A DNA stretch of 22,092 nucleotides from an uncultured Clostridia bacterium (GCA_947427325.1 CANEHP010000015.1:1-22092), one strand, 5' to 3'. Counted from the stretch's first letter, positions 7,345 through 14,713 are shown. Numbers and translations are program-made. Notes: generated from the letters alone by a model not told the origin.

Positions 7345-7776
7345 ATGAAGAAGAAAAGGCAGAATGAAATTTTATCAATTATCAAGGAGCAAGCCGTCGA
7401 AAATCAGGAAATGCTGATAAAGGCTCTTGCAAAGCGGGGGTATAATGTAACACAGGCGACAGCGTCAAGAGATATCAACGAGCTGCGGCTGGAGAAACAT
7501 TTCAACAAGGACGGTATTAGCTGCTATACTCAGGTTACCGAAGAAAAGAAATACAATACGATTTTTCACCAGTCTATAACAGGCGTTGATTATGCAATGA
7601 ACATAGTGTGCTTAAAATGCCGTTCCGGTCTTGCCAACGCTGCCTGCGCCACCTTTGATATTATGGATTTAGACAGTGTAGTAGGCACGATAGCGGGCGA
7701 CGATACGGTTTTTATTCTGACAAGAACGGAAGGGGACGCAAAGCTGCTGTGTGAAAAAATAAAAAAAATGATTTAA
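7345..7776 (+). CDS. argR: Arginine repressor ArgR/AhrC
   Basis: ArgR is an arginine-responsive hexameric regulator that represses arginine biosynthesis and in some Firmicutes activates its catabolism. The 143 residues have an N-terminal winged helix with the recognition segment TQATASRDINELRL (36-49). The C-terminal arginine-binding and oligomerisation domain ends with GTIAGDDTVFILTR (114-127), including the paired aspartates that contact arginine. An upstream in-frame GTG (7327) overlaps the nadK stop, but ATG 7345 has AGAGGTT at 7332-7338 and starts the conserved basic segment. It lies in the conserved nadK-argR-recN neighbourhood, here separated from recN by one extra gene. No convincing ARG box was found in this window. 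Confidence 0.95.
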   Translation: MKKKRQNEILSIIKEQAVENQEMLIKALAKRGYNVTQATASRDINELRLEKHFNKDGISCYTQVTEEKKYNTIFHQSITGVDYAMNIVCLKCRSGLANAACATFDIMDLDSVVGTIAGDDTVFILTRTEGDAKLLCEKIKKMI

Positions 7777-7790
7777 GCAGGTAAGCAGAG

Positions 7791-8417
7791 ATGAAAAGAA
7801 AACGTTTGGATAGAGACTTAAAATGGGGATTTCAATATTTTCCATATTATCAGGTGCGGTTGGATTGCGAAATTTATCATGGTCTTGTCAGCTTGATAGA
7901 ACTTACTGACGGTGAGTATTTTTATTGGGATTTCCCTAAAGCCGGAAAAATTGCTGTATGCGGCAAAGGTATGATATGGCTTCAGCTTGTGCCTGATAGA
8001 TGTAAAAGATTGATTACAGCTATGTTCATTCCTCAAAATAAAACCATTATGGGGAATACATATCCCTATTCTGTTTCGTGTATCTATGTTGATGTAATGG
8101 AAAAGCTTGAATATGATTTGGATGGTGTTGCGGCTTACATTGATAAATATTTAGATGTAAAGCTGACGCCTAAGGGAGATGTTCTTATTGATGACAGAGA
8201 CGAGCTTGATGAAGCATTTAGATGCGGAGAGCTCTCAAAGGAACAATATGATGATGCGTTAACGGAATGTGATTTAATAATTTCACAGATGTGTACGGAT
8301 ATTGAGAAAACAGAAAAGCGGTGCTGCGATATTTTAAATATTATGTGTAAGCGCATTTCCTCAGGTGAAAAACCGATAGTGAACCGAATAAGCCAAGATA
8401 TGAAGATTTTGCATTAG
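7791..8417 (+). CDS. DUF402 domain-containing protein
   Basis: This 208-residue protein is recognisable as a clostridial DUF402 (FomD-like) protein. Some members hydrolyse nucleoside di- or triphosphates, but no activity can be assigned here. The N-terminal half is a beta-rich fold (KWGFQYFPYY, then GEYFYWDFPKAGKIAVCGKG about 41-60). The characteristic metal-site region follows: YVDVMEKLEYDLDGVAAYID (99-118), then DVKLTPKGDVLIDDRDELDE (122-141), with a run of acidic residues. The end is a helical tail (about 147-190) with several cysteines. There is no signal peptide or membrane segment. Compared with homologues as I remember them, about ten residues (around 84-94) look inserted before the YVDV strand. 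It begins 14 bases after argR with only a weak ribosome site (CAGG) and splits the usual argR-recN pair. Confidence 0.8.
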   Translation: MKRKRLDRDLKWGFQYFPYYQVRLDCEIYHGLVSLIELTDGEYFYWDFPKAGKIAVCGKGMIWLQLVPDRCKRLITAMFIPQNKTIMGNTYPYSVSCIYVDVMEKLEYDLDGVAAYIDKYLDVKLTPKGDVLIDDRDELDEAFRCGELSKEQYDDALTECDLIISQMCTDIEKTEKRCCDILNIMCKRISSGEKPIVNRISQDMKILH

Positions 8418-8558
8418 TATTTGTTATTTTGAACGAGTATTATGTTTATGATCTAAAAAATTGAACAAAATTCGCAAATAAGCAAACAGAAAAAAATATG
8501 AGCCCGCCGATTGTGCGGTATGAACCATACAGTGATAAATGAAAGGAAGTGAAATAGC
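8418..8558 (+). other. Spacer before recN with a small inverted repeat
   Basis: This 141 bp gap is A+T-rich in its left half. GTATG and CATAC flank an AAC spacer at 8518-8530, forming a short inverted repeat just upstream of the recN ribosome site. TTGTGC at 8511-8516 could serve as a -35, but the matching -10 (GATAAA area) is poor, so no promoter is claimed. No terminator or coding sequence was seen. Confidence 0.35.
8543..8552 (+). promoter_or_regulatory. Ribosome binding site for the TTG start of recN
   Basis: AAGGAAGTGA, identical to the site in front of xseB, is followed after six bases by TTG 8559. No other in-frame start near the conserved N-terminus competes with it. Confidence 0.65.
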
Positions 8559-10232
8559 TTGCTGAAAGAATTGAACATAGAAAATCTTGCGGTTATCGAA
8601 AAGGCAACTATTTCCTTTTGTAATAAGTTCAATGTGTTTTCAGGCGAAACGGGAGCAGGTAAAAGTATTCTTATTGGCGGAATAAATGCGGTTTTAGGCG
8701 CAAGAACCGACAAAAGCATAGTAAGAACAGGAGAAAGTAAGGCGGTGGTCACCGCTTTGTTTGATGATATTTCAAAGGAAACACAAAAAAAGTTAGAGGA
8801 AAACGGTTATTCATACGATGGAGAACTCCTTTTACAGAGGGAAATTTCCTCCGACGGAAAAAGCACCGCAAGAATTAACGGCAAGGTAACCACCGCTGCG
8901 GTTTTAAAAAATATAGCCTCGGATTTAATAGACATTCACGGTCAACATGATACCGCTATTTTAATGAGTACGGAAAATCAACGGCAGATTTTGGATTCCT
9001 ACGGAGGACTTAACGAAAGATTAAACACATATAGAGAGGTATTTCACGAGTTTTCCCATATAAGCAAGCAGGTAAAGGCATTACAGCAGAAAATTGACGA
9101 CAGAGATAACCGTATAGAGGATTTAAGGGAAAAAATCGAAGAGGTTTCAAGCTTTAATTTATATGTGGGGGAAGAAAAAGAGGTTTCCGAAAGGTTAGAA
9201 AAGGCAAGGAGCTTTGAATCCGTTCAAAAGGCTTTATCGGAGGCTTATGGAAGCCTTTGCGGATATGATGACGAAAGCTCCGCTGCAAGTCTTGTTCGGA
9301 ACGCTTTGAATAATTTGGAAAAAATATCTCAGTCTGATGTTGAAGACGATGAGTACGGCAAGCTATCCAAAAGGCTGTCGGAAGCCGTTATTGAAATTGA
9401 GGATATAGGCTCGGAAATATCCAAAAATATCAGCGATGAATACAGCTCGGAAAATATTTCGCTGCTGGAAAACCGTTTAAGCGATCTGCTTATGCTTAAA
9501 AGGCGGTACAGAACGGACATAGATCGGCTTATACTTGAATTGGAGGATTGGAAGCGGGAATTAGAGGATCTACAGGACAGCGACGACGTTTTGGAGGAAT
9601 TAAACGAAAAGCGCTGGGAATTGGCGGAGCAGGTGAAAAAACAAGCTGCCGAAATCAGTGAATTAAGAAAAAAAGCCGCTGAAGAATTAGTTGAGAAGAT
9701 TACCGCCGAGCTTGTTTTTCTCGATATGCCGAATATCAGGTTTATTTTCGATTTCCAAAAGGACAAGATCTCAATTACGGGAATGGACAAGGTGGAAATG
9801 CTGATTTCCGTCAATAAAGGCGAAGAGCCTAAGTCGATGAATAAAATTGCGTCGGGCGGCGAGCTTTCGAGAATTATGTTAGCGGTTAAAAACGTGCTTG
9901 CCTCGTCGGACAATGTTCCTACAATGATTTTTGACGAGATAGATACGGGAATAAGCGGCAGGGCGGCTCAAAAGGTGGGTGTCAAGCTGTCGGAAATAGC
10001 AGATAAAAGACAAGTGCTTTGCGTAACTCACTTGGCGCAGATTGCCGCTATGGGGGACAGGCATATGCTTATAGAAAAGAAAAGCGATGAAATAAGGACT
10101 TATACCACTGTTCATTCCCTTGATTTTAACGAAAGAAAAAGAGAGATAGCAAGAATCATTTCGGGCAATTCGGACAGCGAGGCGGCTTTGTTAAGCGCAG
10201 AAGAGCTGCTTAACAGAAAAAAACCGATGTAG
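8559..10232 (+). CDS. recN: DNA repair protein RecN
   Basis: RecN is an SMC-like ATPase recruited early to double-strand breaks, where it tethers DNA ends and assists RecA. The 557 residues show the split nucleotide-binding head. The N-terminal part has LKELNIENLAVIEKA and Walker A GETGAGKS (29-36), plus the IDIHGQHD segment. A long central coiled coil, rich in E, K and L, spans about 150-380. The C-terminal part has the signature ASGGELSR (431-438) and Walker B MIFDEIDTGISG (D459, E460), followed by the CVTHLAQIA switch region. It starts with TTG. In Bacillus the genes after recN are spoIVB and spo0A. Here they are a DnaD-domain protein and a helicase loader. Confidence 0.97.
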   Translation: MLKELNIENLAVIEKATISFCNKFNVFSGETGAGKSILIGGINAVLGARTDKSIVRTGESKAVVTALFDDISKETQKKLEENGYSYDGELLLQREISSDGKSTARINGKVTTAAVLKNIASDLIDIHGQHDTAILMSTENQRQILDSYGGLNERLNTYREVFHEFSHISKQVKALQQKIDDRDNRIEDLREKIEEVSSFNLYVGEEKEVSERLEKARSFESVQKALSEAYGSLCGYDDESSAASLVRNALNNLEKISQSDVEDDEYGKLSKRLSEAVIEIEDIGSEISKNISDEYSSENISLLENRLSDLLMLKRRYRTDIDRLILELEDWKRELEDLQDSDDVLEELNEKRWELAEQVKKQAAEISELRKKAAEELVEKITAELVFLDMPNIRFIFDFQKDKISITGMDKVEMLISVNKGEEPKSMNKIASGGELSRIMLAVKNVLASSDNVPTMIFDEIDTGISGRAAQKVGVKLSEIADKRQVLCVTHLAQIAAMGDRHMLIEKKSDEIRTYTTVHSLDFNERKREIARIISGNSDSEAALLSAEELLNRKKPM

Positions 10233-10257
10233 AGCGGAAAGGCATACAGAAATTCAG

Positions 10258-11295
10258 ATGAATTATAAAATTAACTTAGGGATATGGGGCAATGTGTTTT
10301 GTATTCCGTCGGTAATTGTTGACAAATATATAAAAATAGCGGGAGAAAACGATATTAAGGTTCTGCTTTACCTGCTGCGAAACTCAAACGCCGTGTACGA
10401 AAGCAAGGAAATCGGAGAGCAGCTGGGAATTGAATCCGAGCAGGTCGAAGAAAGTATAAGCTTTTGGGTAAAGCGCGAGGTGTTAAGAATAGATGAATCC
10501 GGTTGTCTTTCCGCTGTGGAAAAAGGGGAAGCGCTTAATGCCGCAAAAGCCGATAATAAAGTAAGAAATGAGAATACGGGCGAATTTTCTTATGGGTCTG
10601 CAAAAACAATTTCCGAAAGCGTTGTAAGAAAAGTTAATTTAGAGAGAACTCCCGATTTCCCCCCTGTGGAGATTGCTCAGACCGTCAGAAATAATGCAGA
10701 CGCAGACTTTTTATTCAAGCATTGTGAAAAGCTGTACGGCAGACCGTTAAAGCATAATGAACAGAATACCGTTATGATTATTCTTGAGGATACCTGTTTG
10801 CCTGCGGAGGTTGCCCTGATACTTATAAATTACTGCTTTACGGTTAATAAGGCAAAGCCCGCCTATATGCGCAAAACAGCTTTAGACTGGTCGGAGTCTG
10901 AAATAAACACTATTGAAAAGGCAGAGGAAAGAGTGGCGCAGTTAAAAAATCTTAATGACGCTGTAAGCAGGTTTAAAAAAATGTTTGAGGTCACCTCGGC
11001 TTTTTCTGAGCAGCAAAAGAATATGATTGACAAATGGGTAAACGCTTACTGCTTTGGCGATGAGATGATAGAGGAAGCGTATCAGCTTACCTTAAACGGC
11101 ACGGGAAAGCTTTCTTTTCCTTATATGAATAAAATTTTGGAGGATTGGCACAGCAAGGGCTTTAAGGACGTCAATCAAATTTCGAAGGAAAAATCAGCTG
11201 TACAAAAGAAAAACGGCGATGATTCTTCATTTGACATTGCGGAAATCGAAAAAATGATTCATAATCAGTTTATTAATTCGGGAGACAGTCAATGA
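10258..11295 (+). CDS. DnaD-domain replication initiation protein (primosome component)
   Basis: DnaD/DnaB-type proteins of Firmicutes help load the replicative helicase during replication initiation and restart. This 345-residue protein has an N-terminal winged-helix-like part (about 1-90, with WGNVFCIPSVIVDKYI and a KEIGEQLGIESEQVEESISFW segment), a low-complexity linker (about 95-145), and two DnaD (DnaB_2) repeats. Each repeat ends in the family YxxxIxxxW-type motif: YMRKTALDW (203-211) and YMNKILEDW (289-297). The short C-terminal tail is probably disordered. The ATG has only a distant purine stretch (GGAAAGG, 10236-10242, 15 bases away), so initiation may be weak or coupled to recN. Its stop overlaps the next start in an ATGA arrangement, typical of partners made together. 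Confidence 0.88.
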   Translation: MNYKINLGIWGNVFCIPSVIVDKYIKIAGENDIKVLLYLLRNSNAVYESKEIGEQLGIESEQVEESISFWVKREVLRIDESGCLSAVEKGEALNAAKADNKVRNENTGEFSYGSAKTISESVVRKVNLERTPDFPPVEIAQTVRNNADADFLFKHCEKLYGRPLKHNEQNTVMIILEDTCLPAEVALILINYCFTVNKAKPAYMRKTALDWSESEINTIEKAEERVAQLKNLNDAVSRFKKMFEVTSAFSEQQKNMIDKWVNAYCFGDEMIEEAYQLTLNGTGKLSFPYMNKILEDWHSKGFKDVNQISKEKSAVQKKNGDDSSFDIAEIEKMIHNQFINSGDSQ

Positions 11296-12275
11296 GTTAT
11301 TTAAGTAAGTATTATACTATGGCGGAAAATGAGCTTAATCTCCGAAGAAACAAAAACACGGAAATACAAAGGGAACATATAGAGAAGGCGGAAAGAACCA
11401 TTCCTCAGATAAGGGAAATGAGAAAACAGCTTGCGGCAGGCGGAGCGAGGCTTTCCGTTATTTTACTGGGCAGCGGAAGCGCCAGGCAGGCTGTTAAAGA
11501 AATTTCTGTGGAAAACATCGAAATCAAGCGGAAAATTAAGCAGTTGCTTACAGATAACGGTTTTGATGAAAATTATCTTGACCCTGTGTTCAGCTGCGAA
11601 AAATGCAGGGACACGGGAATATATGAAGGAAAACGCTGCTCCTGTTTTATGAGCGATGTTCAAAGGTTTCAGTGTGATGATTTAAATAAAGCTTCGGGCA
11701 TGAATCTATATTCCTTTGATACCTTTGATATTTCTCTCTATCCCGATAAGCGTTCGGGCGGCGACAGTGATACGCCAAGGCAGGCTATGGAAAAAGTTTT
11801 CCGTTATTGCGTTAATTTTTCAAAGGATTTCCACTTACCCTGTAACGGTATATTGATGAGCGGCAAAACAGGCTTGGGTAAAACTCATCTTTCTCTTGCC
11901 ATAGGCAGCGAGGTTATTAAAAAAGGATACAGCGTTATTTACGGCTCGGCTCCGGATTTATTAAGAAAGGTTGAAAAGGAGCATTTCAATAAAGAGGAGG
12001 AAACAGATACAGCGCCTGTTTTACAGGACTGCGACCTTTTAATTCTTGATGATTTGGGCGCAGAATTTGATTCAAAGTTTAATCAGGCTTTTTTATATAA
12101 TTTAATAAATACTCGAATGAATAAAGGCAATCCTGCCATAATCAGCACAAATTATACTCTTTCGGAAATCAAGGAAAGATATGGAGAGAGAATTATGTCA
12201 AGGCTGCTGACTATGAAAAACCTTCCCTTTTACGGAAATGATATTCGTGTTAGGAAGAATATGTTAAAAAAATAA
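11292..12275 (+). CDS. dnaC: DnaC/DnaI-like helicase loader ATPase
   Basis: This is an AAA+ ATPase of the DnaC/DnaI helicase-loader group, expected to place the replicative helicase on DNA together with the DnaD-type protein encoded just upstream. The 327 residues comprise a helical N-terminal region, a putative zinc-binding cluster (C102, C105, C116, C118 in CEKCRDTGIYEGKRCSC) as in DnaI, and the ATPase domain. That domain has Walker A SGKTGLGKTHL (190-200), Walker B LLILDDLGAE (249-258), a sensor segment IISTNYTLSE and the arginine-rich RYGERIMSRL (296-305). It overlaps the DnaD-domain gene by four bases. The symbol is by family; dnaI would be equally apt. It ends the long operon, but no rho-independent terminator is visible after it. 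Confidence 0.92.
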   Translation: MSYLSKYYTMAENELNLRRNKNTEIQREHIEKAERTIPQIREMRKQLAAGGARLSVILLGSGSARQAVKEISVENIEIKRKIKQLLTDNGFDENYLDPVFSCEKCRDTGIYEGKRCSCFMSDVQRFQCDDLNKASGMNLYSFDTFDISLYPDKRSGGDSDTPRQAMEKVFRYCVNFSKDFHLPCNGILMSGKTGLGKTHLSLAIGSEVIKKGYSVIYGSAPDLLRKVEKEHFNKEEETDTAPVLQDCDLLILDDLGAEFDSKFNQAFLYNLINTRMNKGNPAIISTNYTLSEIKERYGERIMSRLLTMKNLPFYGNDIRVRKNMLKK

Positions 12276-12287
12276 AGTTAATAATTC

Positions 12288-12316
12288 TTTACAGTTTTCT
12301 GTTTTTATGTTATAAT
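12288..12316 (+). promoter_or_regulatory. Strong promoter for the manA-glucokinase transcript and its leader
   Basis: TTTACA (12288-12293) and a perfect TATAAT (12311-12316) are 17 bases apart. A TG one base before the -10 (TGTTATAAT) gives an extended -10. Transcription would begin about 12323, at AGGGC, leaving a leader of about 215 nt before manA. This is the best promoter match in the window. It lies only 12 bp after the dnaC stop. Confidence 0.78.
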
Positions 12317-12322
12317 TTTTTT

Positions 12323-12538
12323 AGGGCAACATCACACACTTGTTGTCATTCGATTGTACAGCGGCGGTCTGCTGACCTGATAAGCGCTTCAATTAAAAAT
12401 TATGGGCGCAAAATATGGTAAGATGTAAAGAGAGCAACAGCGTGTGCCGATAAAAGTGCGGTGCGGTTTTAACAAATCGGTTCAACAATTTCATATAGTC
12501 GAAAAATATGAACAAAACCGAATGCAGAGGGGAAAAAA
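12323..12538 (+). ncRNA. Structured 5' leader or small RNA upstream of manA, unknown class
   Basis: This is a roughly 215-nt untranslated segment with several competing helices. GGCAACA (12325-12331) can pair with TGTTGTC (12341-12347). The same TGTTG plus the CACAC loop can instead pair with a second GCAACA..GTGTG segment (12434-12446). GGTC/GACC forms a small hairpin around 12365-12377, enclosed by AGCG/CGCT. CCGAT (12447-12451) pairs with ATCGG (12476-12480), competing with CGGTTTT (12464-12470) pairing to AAAACCG (12514-12520). TTCATAT (12490-12496) pairs with ATATGAA (12506-12512). No open frame of interest lies inside. I recognise no core motif of T-box, TPP, FMN, SAM, cobalamin, c-di-GMP, purine, 6S or SRP RNAs. 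It could be a cis-regulatory leader, an independent small RNA, or fortuitous pairing. Confidence 0.45.
12527..12532 (+). promoter_or_regulatory. Ribosome binding site for the TTG start of manA
   Basis: GAGGGG lies six bases upstream of TTG 12539. It directly follows the 3' arm of the last possible leader helix (AAAACCG, 12514-12520), so leader folding could affect access to it. That link is inference. Confidence 0.6.
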
Positions 12539-13498
12539 TTGAATCTTTATCCGATGAAGCTTGATGCGCCTTGTAAGGATTATTTATGGGGCGGCAACCG
12601 ACTTCGCAAAGAATACGGAAAGGTTTCCGACGCAGATAAAATTGCGGAAAGCTGGGAACTGTCCTGCCATAAGAACGGTGAAAGCGTAATTTCCAACGGT
12701 GAATTTAGGGGAGAAACTCTTACAGCTTTTATTGAACAACAAGGTAAAGAGGTGCTGGGAGAAAACTGTAAAAAGTTTGAGTATTTTCCTATTTTAATAA
12801 AGCTTATTGACGCTAAGGATAATTTGTCCGTTCAGGTTCACCCCGATAATGAATATGCCATGAGGGTCGAGGGGGAGTATGGGAAGACGGAAATGTGGTA
12901 TATTGTGGACTGCAACCCGGGAGCAGAGCTGCTTTACGGATTTAAACGCAATATTACTAAAGATGAGTTTGAAAGACGAATTAAGGATAACACTCTTTTA
13001 GAGGTATTAAATAATGTTCCTGTTCATAAGGGCGACGTGTTCTTTATAAAATCGGGGACTCTTCATGCAATAGGAAAGGGGATTCTTATTGCGGAAATTC
13101 AGCAGAATTCCAACATCACTTACCGTATTTACGATTACGGCAGAATGGGAGCAGACGGGATACCACGTCAGCGGCATATTAAAAAGGCTGTTGAGGTAAC
13201 GGCTCTTACCCCTCCTCAATATCCGACAAGGGCGATGGGAGAGATTGAGCAAAGGGACGGATGTACGTTTCAACTGCTTTCAAAGTGCGAGTATTTCAGG
13301 GTGAATAAAGTATGTGTTGAGGAAAACTGCACTCTTGAAGCAGGAAAAGGTTCTTTTAACTCCGTTCTTGTGCTGGACGGACAGGGGGAAATCGACGGCG
13401 TGGAATTAAAGAAAGGGGAAAGCTGCTTTATCCCCGCAGGCTACGGCAAATATAACTTTATCGGCAAGGCGGAATTGATAGTTACTGACATCGAATGA
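12539..13498 (+). CDS. manA: Mannose-6-phosphate isomerase, class I
   Basis: This zinc enzyme interconverts mannose 6-phosphate and fructose 6-phosphate, linking mannose use or mannosyl-donor synthesis to glycolysis. The 319-residue protein is the short type I form common in Firmicutes. The cupin zinc ligands are visible: Q99 and H101 (SVQVHPDNEYA), E118 (GKTEMWYI) and H176 (SGTLHAIG). The active-site arginine lies in NITYRIYDYGR (192-202). The C-terminal part is a second, degenerate cupin ending in FIPAGYGKYNF. The start is TTG with GAGGGG six bases upstream; the next in-frame ATG (five codons on) would cut into the conserved LYPMKL N-terminus. It is the first gene after the structured leader and is followed 15 bp later by the glucokinase gene. 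Confidence 0.94.
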   Translation: MNLYPMKLDAPCKDYLWGGNRLRKEYGKVSDADKIAESWELSCHKNGESVISNGEFRGETLTAFIEQQGKEVLGENCKKFEYFPILIKLIDAKDNLSVQVHPDNEYAMRVEGEYGKTEMWYIVDCNPGAELLYGFKRNITKDEFERRIKDNTLLEVLNNVPVHKGDVFFIKSGTLHAIGKGILIAEIQQNSNITYRIYDYGRMGADGIPRQRHIKKAVEVTALTPPQYPTRAMGEIEQRDGCTFQLLSKCEYFRVNKVCVEENCTLEAGKGSFNSVLVLDGQGEIDGVELKKGESCFIPAGYGKYNFIGKAELIVTDIE

Positions 13499-13513
13499 GA
13501 ATAGGAGTGAATT

Positions 13514-14500
13514 ATGGCATATTCACTGGGCATCGACATCGGAGGAACTAACATTAAGGCGGGAGTGGTTGACGACGGCTGCAATATAATTGCTGTAAGC
13601 AAAATAAAAACCAATTCCGCACAGGGAAGCGATGAGGTATTAAAGAAAATTGCGGAAGCGGGGAAGGCTGCTGCAAAAGAAGCAAAAATACCTTTATCTG
13701 AAATTAAGTGGGTTGGTATGGGCTGTCCCGGCACATGCAATCCCGAAACAGGGTTAGTGGAATATTCAAATAATTTAAAGTGGGAAAATATTCCGTTGCA
13801 AAAAATCATATCGGAAGCCTTACATATCCCCGCATATATTGAAAATGACGCAAACGCCGCAGCATTGGGAGAATATTACACAGGTGCGGCTAAAGGAGCA
13901 AAAAGTGCAATTATAATAACCTTAGGCACAGGCTTGGGAGCGGGAATTATTATAGACGGAAAGCTATTCAGCGGCTCAAATTATGCAGGAGCGGAAATTG
14001 GGCATACCGTTTTAAACCCAAACGGCGATCAATGCACCTGCGGAAGGAAAGGCTGCTTTGAAACCTTTTGCTCTGCTACTGCACTTGTGAAACACACCAA
14101 GCGGGCTATCGAAGAGCATCCCGATTCGCTTTTGGCAGAGGCGGCAAAGAAGGAGGGCAGAGTAAGCGGCAGAACTGCGTTTAATGCTGCAAAATCAGGA
14201 GATAGGTATGGTCGGGAGGTCGTTGATAACTTTATAGATTATCTGGCTTGCGGACTGATCAACACCATAAATATTTTCCAGCCTGATATTTTATGTATAG
14301 GCGGCGGAGTAAGCAACGAGGGAGATAACCTGTTAATTCCGCTTAAAAAGCGTATCAAAAAAGAGATTTATTCTAAAAACAGCAGTCATAACACCGAAAT
14401 CGTGCTTTGCAACTTGGGAAACAAGGCGGGTATTATCGGTGCGGCTTTATTGGGCAAGCAATATATTGCTCCCCCAATTAAATCTTGCCACAATACTTGA
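13514..14500 (+). CDS. glk: ROK-family glucokinase
   Basis: This is a sugar kinase of the ROK family, most likely glucokinase, making glucose 6-phosphate from glucose and ATP. The 328 residues include the phosphate loop DIGGTNIKAG (8-17), catalytic aspartate in IENDANAAALGE (D112), TLGTGLGAG (136-144), the sugar-binding EIGH (161-164), and the ROK zinc site with H164 and the cysteines of CTCGRKGC (174-181). The ATG is preceded by AGGAGTGA. It forms a hexose pair with manA. The family core ends near GNKAGIIGAALLG. The last 14 or so residues (ending in IKSCHNT) look unlike the family and may come from sequence inserted at the 3' end. Another hexose or N-acetylhexosamine substrate is possible. 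Confidence 0.9.
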   Translation: MAYSLGIDIGGTNIKAGVVDDGCNIIAVSKIKTNSAQGSDEVLKKIAEAGKAAAKEAKIPLSEIKWVGMGCPGTCNPETGLVEYSNNLKWENIPLQKIISEALHIPAYIENDANAAALGEYYTGAAKGAKSAIIITLGTGLGAGIIIDGKLFSGSNYAGAEIGHTVLNPNGDQCTCGRKGCFETFCSATALVKHTKRAIEEHPDSLLAEAAKKEGRVSGRTAFNAAKSGDRYGREVVDNFIDYLACGLINTINIFQPDILCIGGGVSNEGDNLLIPLKKRIKKEIYSKNSSHNTEIVLCNLGNKAGIIGAALLGKQYIAPPIKSCHNT

Positions 14501-14588
14501 TGCAAATAAAAAATCTCTGCGTCAAAAATGCTCGCAATATGGCATATAGACAGATTTGCAAAAATTCTGCGCTTATTGCTTCGTTAAA

Positions 14589-14620
14589 CCGCCTTGCCGT
14601 ATCGCATACAGCTGCGGCGG
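14589..14620. repeat. G+C-rich hairpin, candidate part of a dispersed repeat
   Basis: CCGCC (14589-14593) pairs with GGCGG (14616-14620). Inside, GC pairs with GC and GTAT with ATAC around a CGC loop. No T-run follows on either side, so it is a poor terminator. Its base composition differs sharply from the flanks. Confidence 0.4.
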
Positions 14621-14654
14621 CTTTCCTTGCACCAAACTTGGCCTTTTCGCAATT

Positions 14655-14683
14655 TTGTCTACAATCCGATTAAGAAATAGTAT
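14655..14683 (+). promoter_or_regulatory. Weak candidate promoter for ilvD
   Basis: TTGTCT (14655-14660) and TAGTAT (14678-14683) are 17 bases apart. Each matches the sigma-A consensus at four of six positions. Transcription would start inside the adjacent inverted repeat, which would fit an operator there. The match is modest and other placements are possible. Confidence 0.3.
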
Positions 14684-14713
14684 TAAATATGACATACTGT
14701 TGTCATATTTAAT
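14682..14713. promoter_or_regulatory. Perfect 13-bp inverted repeat upstream of ilvD, operator-like
   Basis: ATTAAATATGACA (14682-14694) and its exact complement TGTCATATTTAAT (14701-14713) flank a six-base spacer, TACTGT. The symmetric core is TATGACA-N6-TGTCATA. It ends 31 bp before the ilvD start, overlaps the candidate promoter's start point, and is not followed by a T-run. It therefore fits a dimeric repressor site better than a terminator. I cannot name the regulator. Confidence 0.6.

Noticed and set aside
9329..9913. A 194-codon minus-strand frame opposite recN
   Set aside because: The very serine-rich translation is the usual antisense reading of an acidic, lysine-rich coiled coil; recN is certain on the + strand.
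12440..12475. A terminator inside the manA leader (GTGCCG/CGGTGC stem at 12444-12464, then GGTTTT)
   Set aside because: The stem relies on two G-U pairs with a nine-base loop, and only four Ts follow. It is too weak to claim, though attenuation cannot be excluded.
12323..12538. T-box, TPP, cobalamin, c-di-GMP, ZTP or SRP RNA identity for the manA leader
   Set aside because: None of the core consensus strings I know for these classes is present, so no known class is claimed.
14682..14713. The ilvD palindrome as a rho-independent terminator for the glucokinase gene
   Set aside because: The stem is A+T-rich and no T-run follows on the + strand, so an operator fits better.
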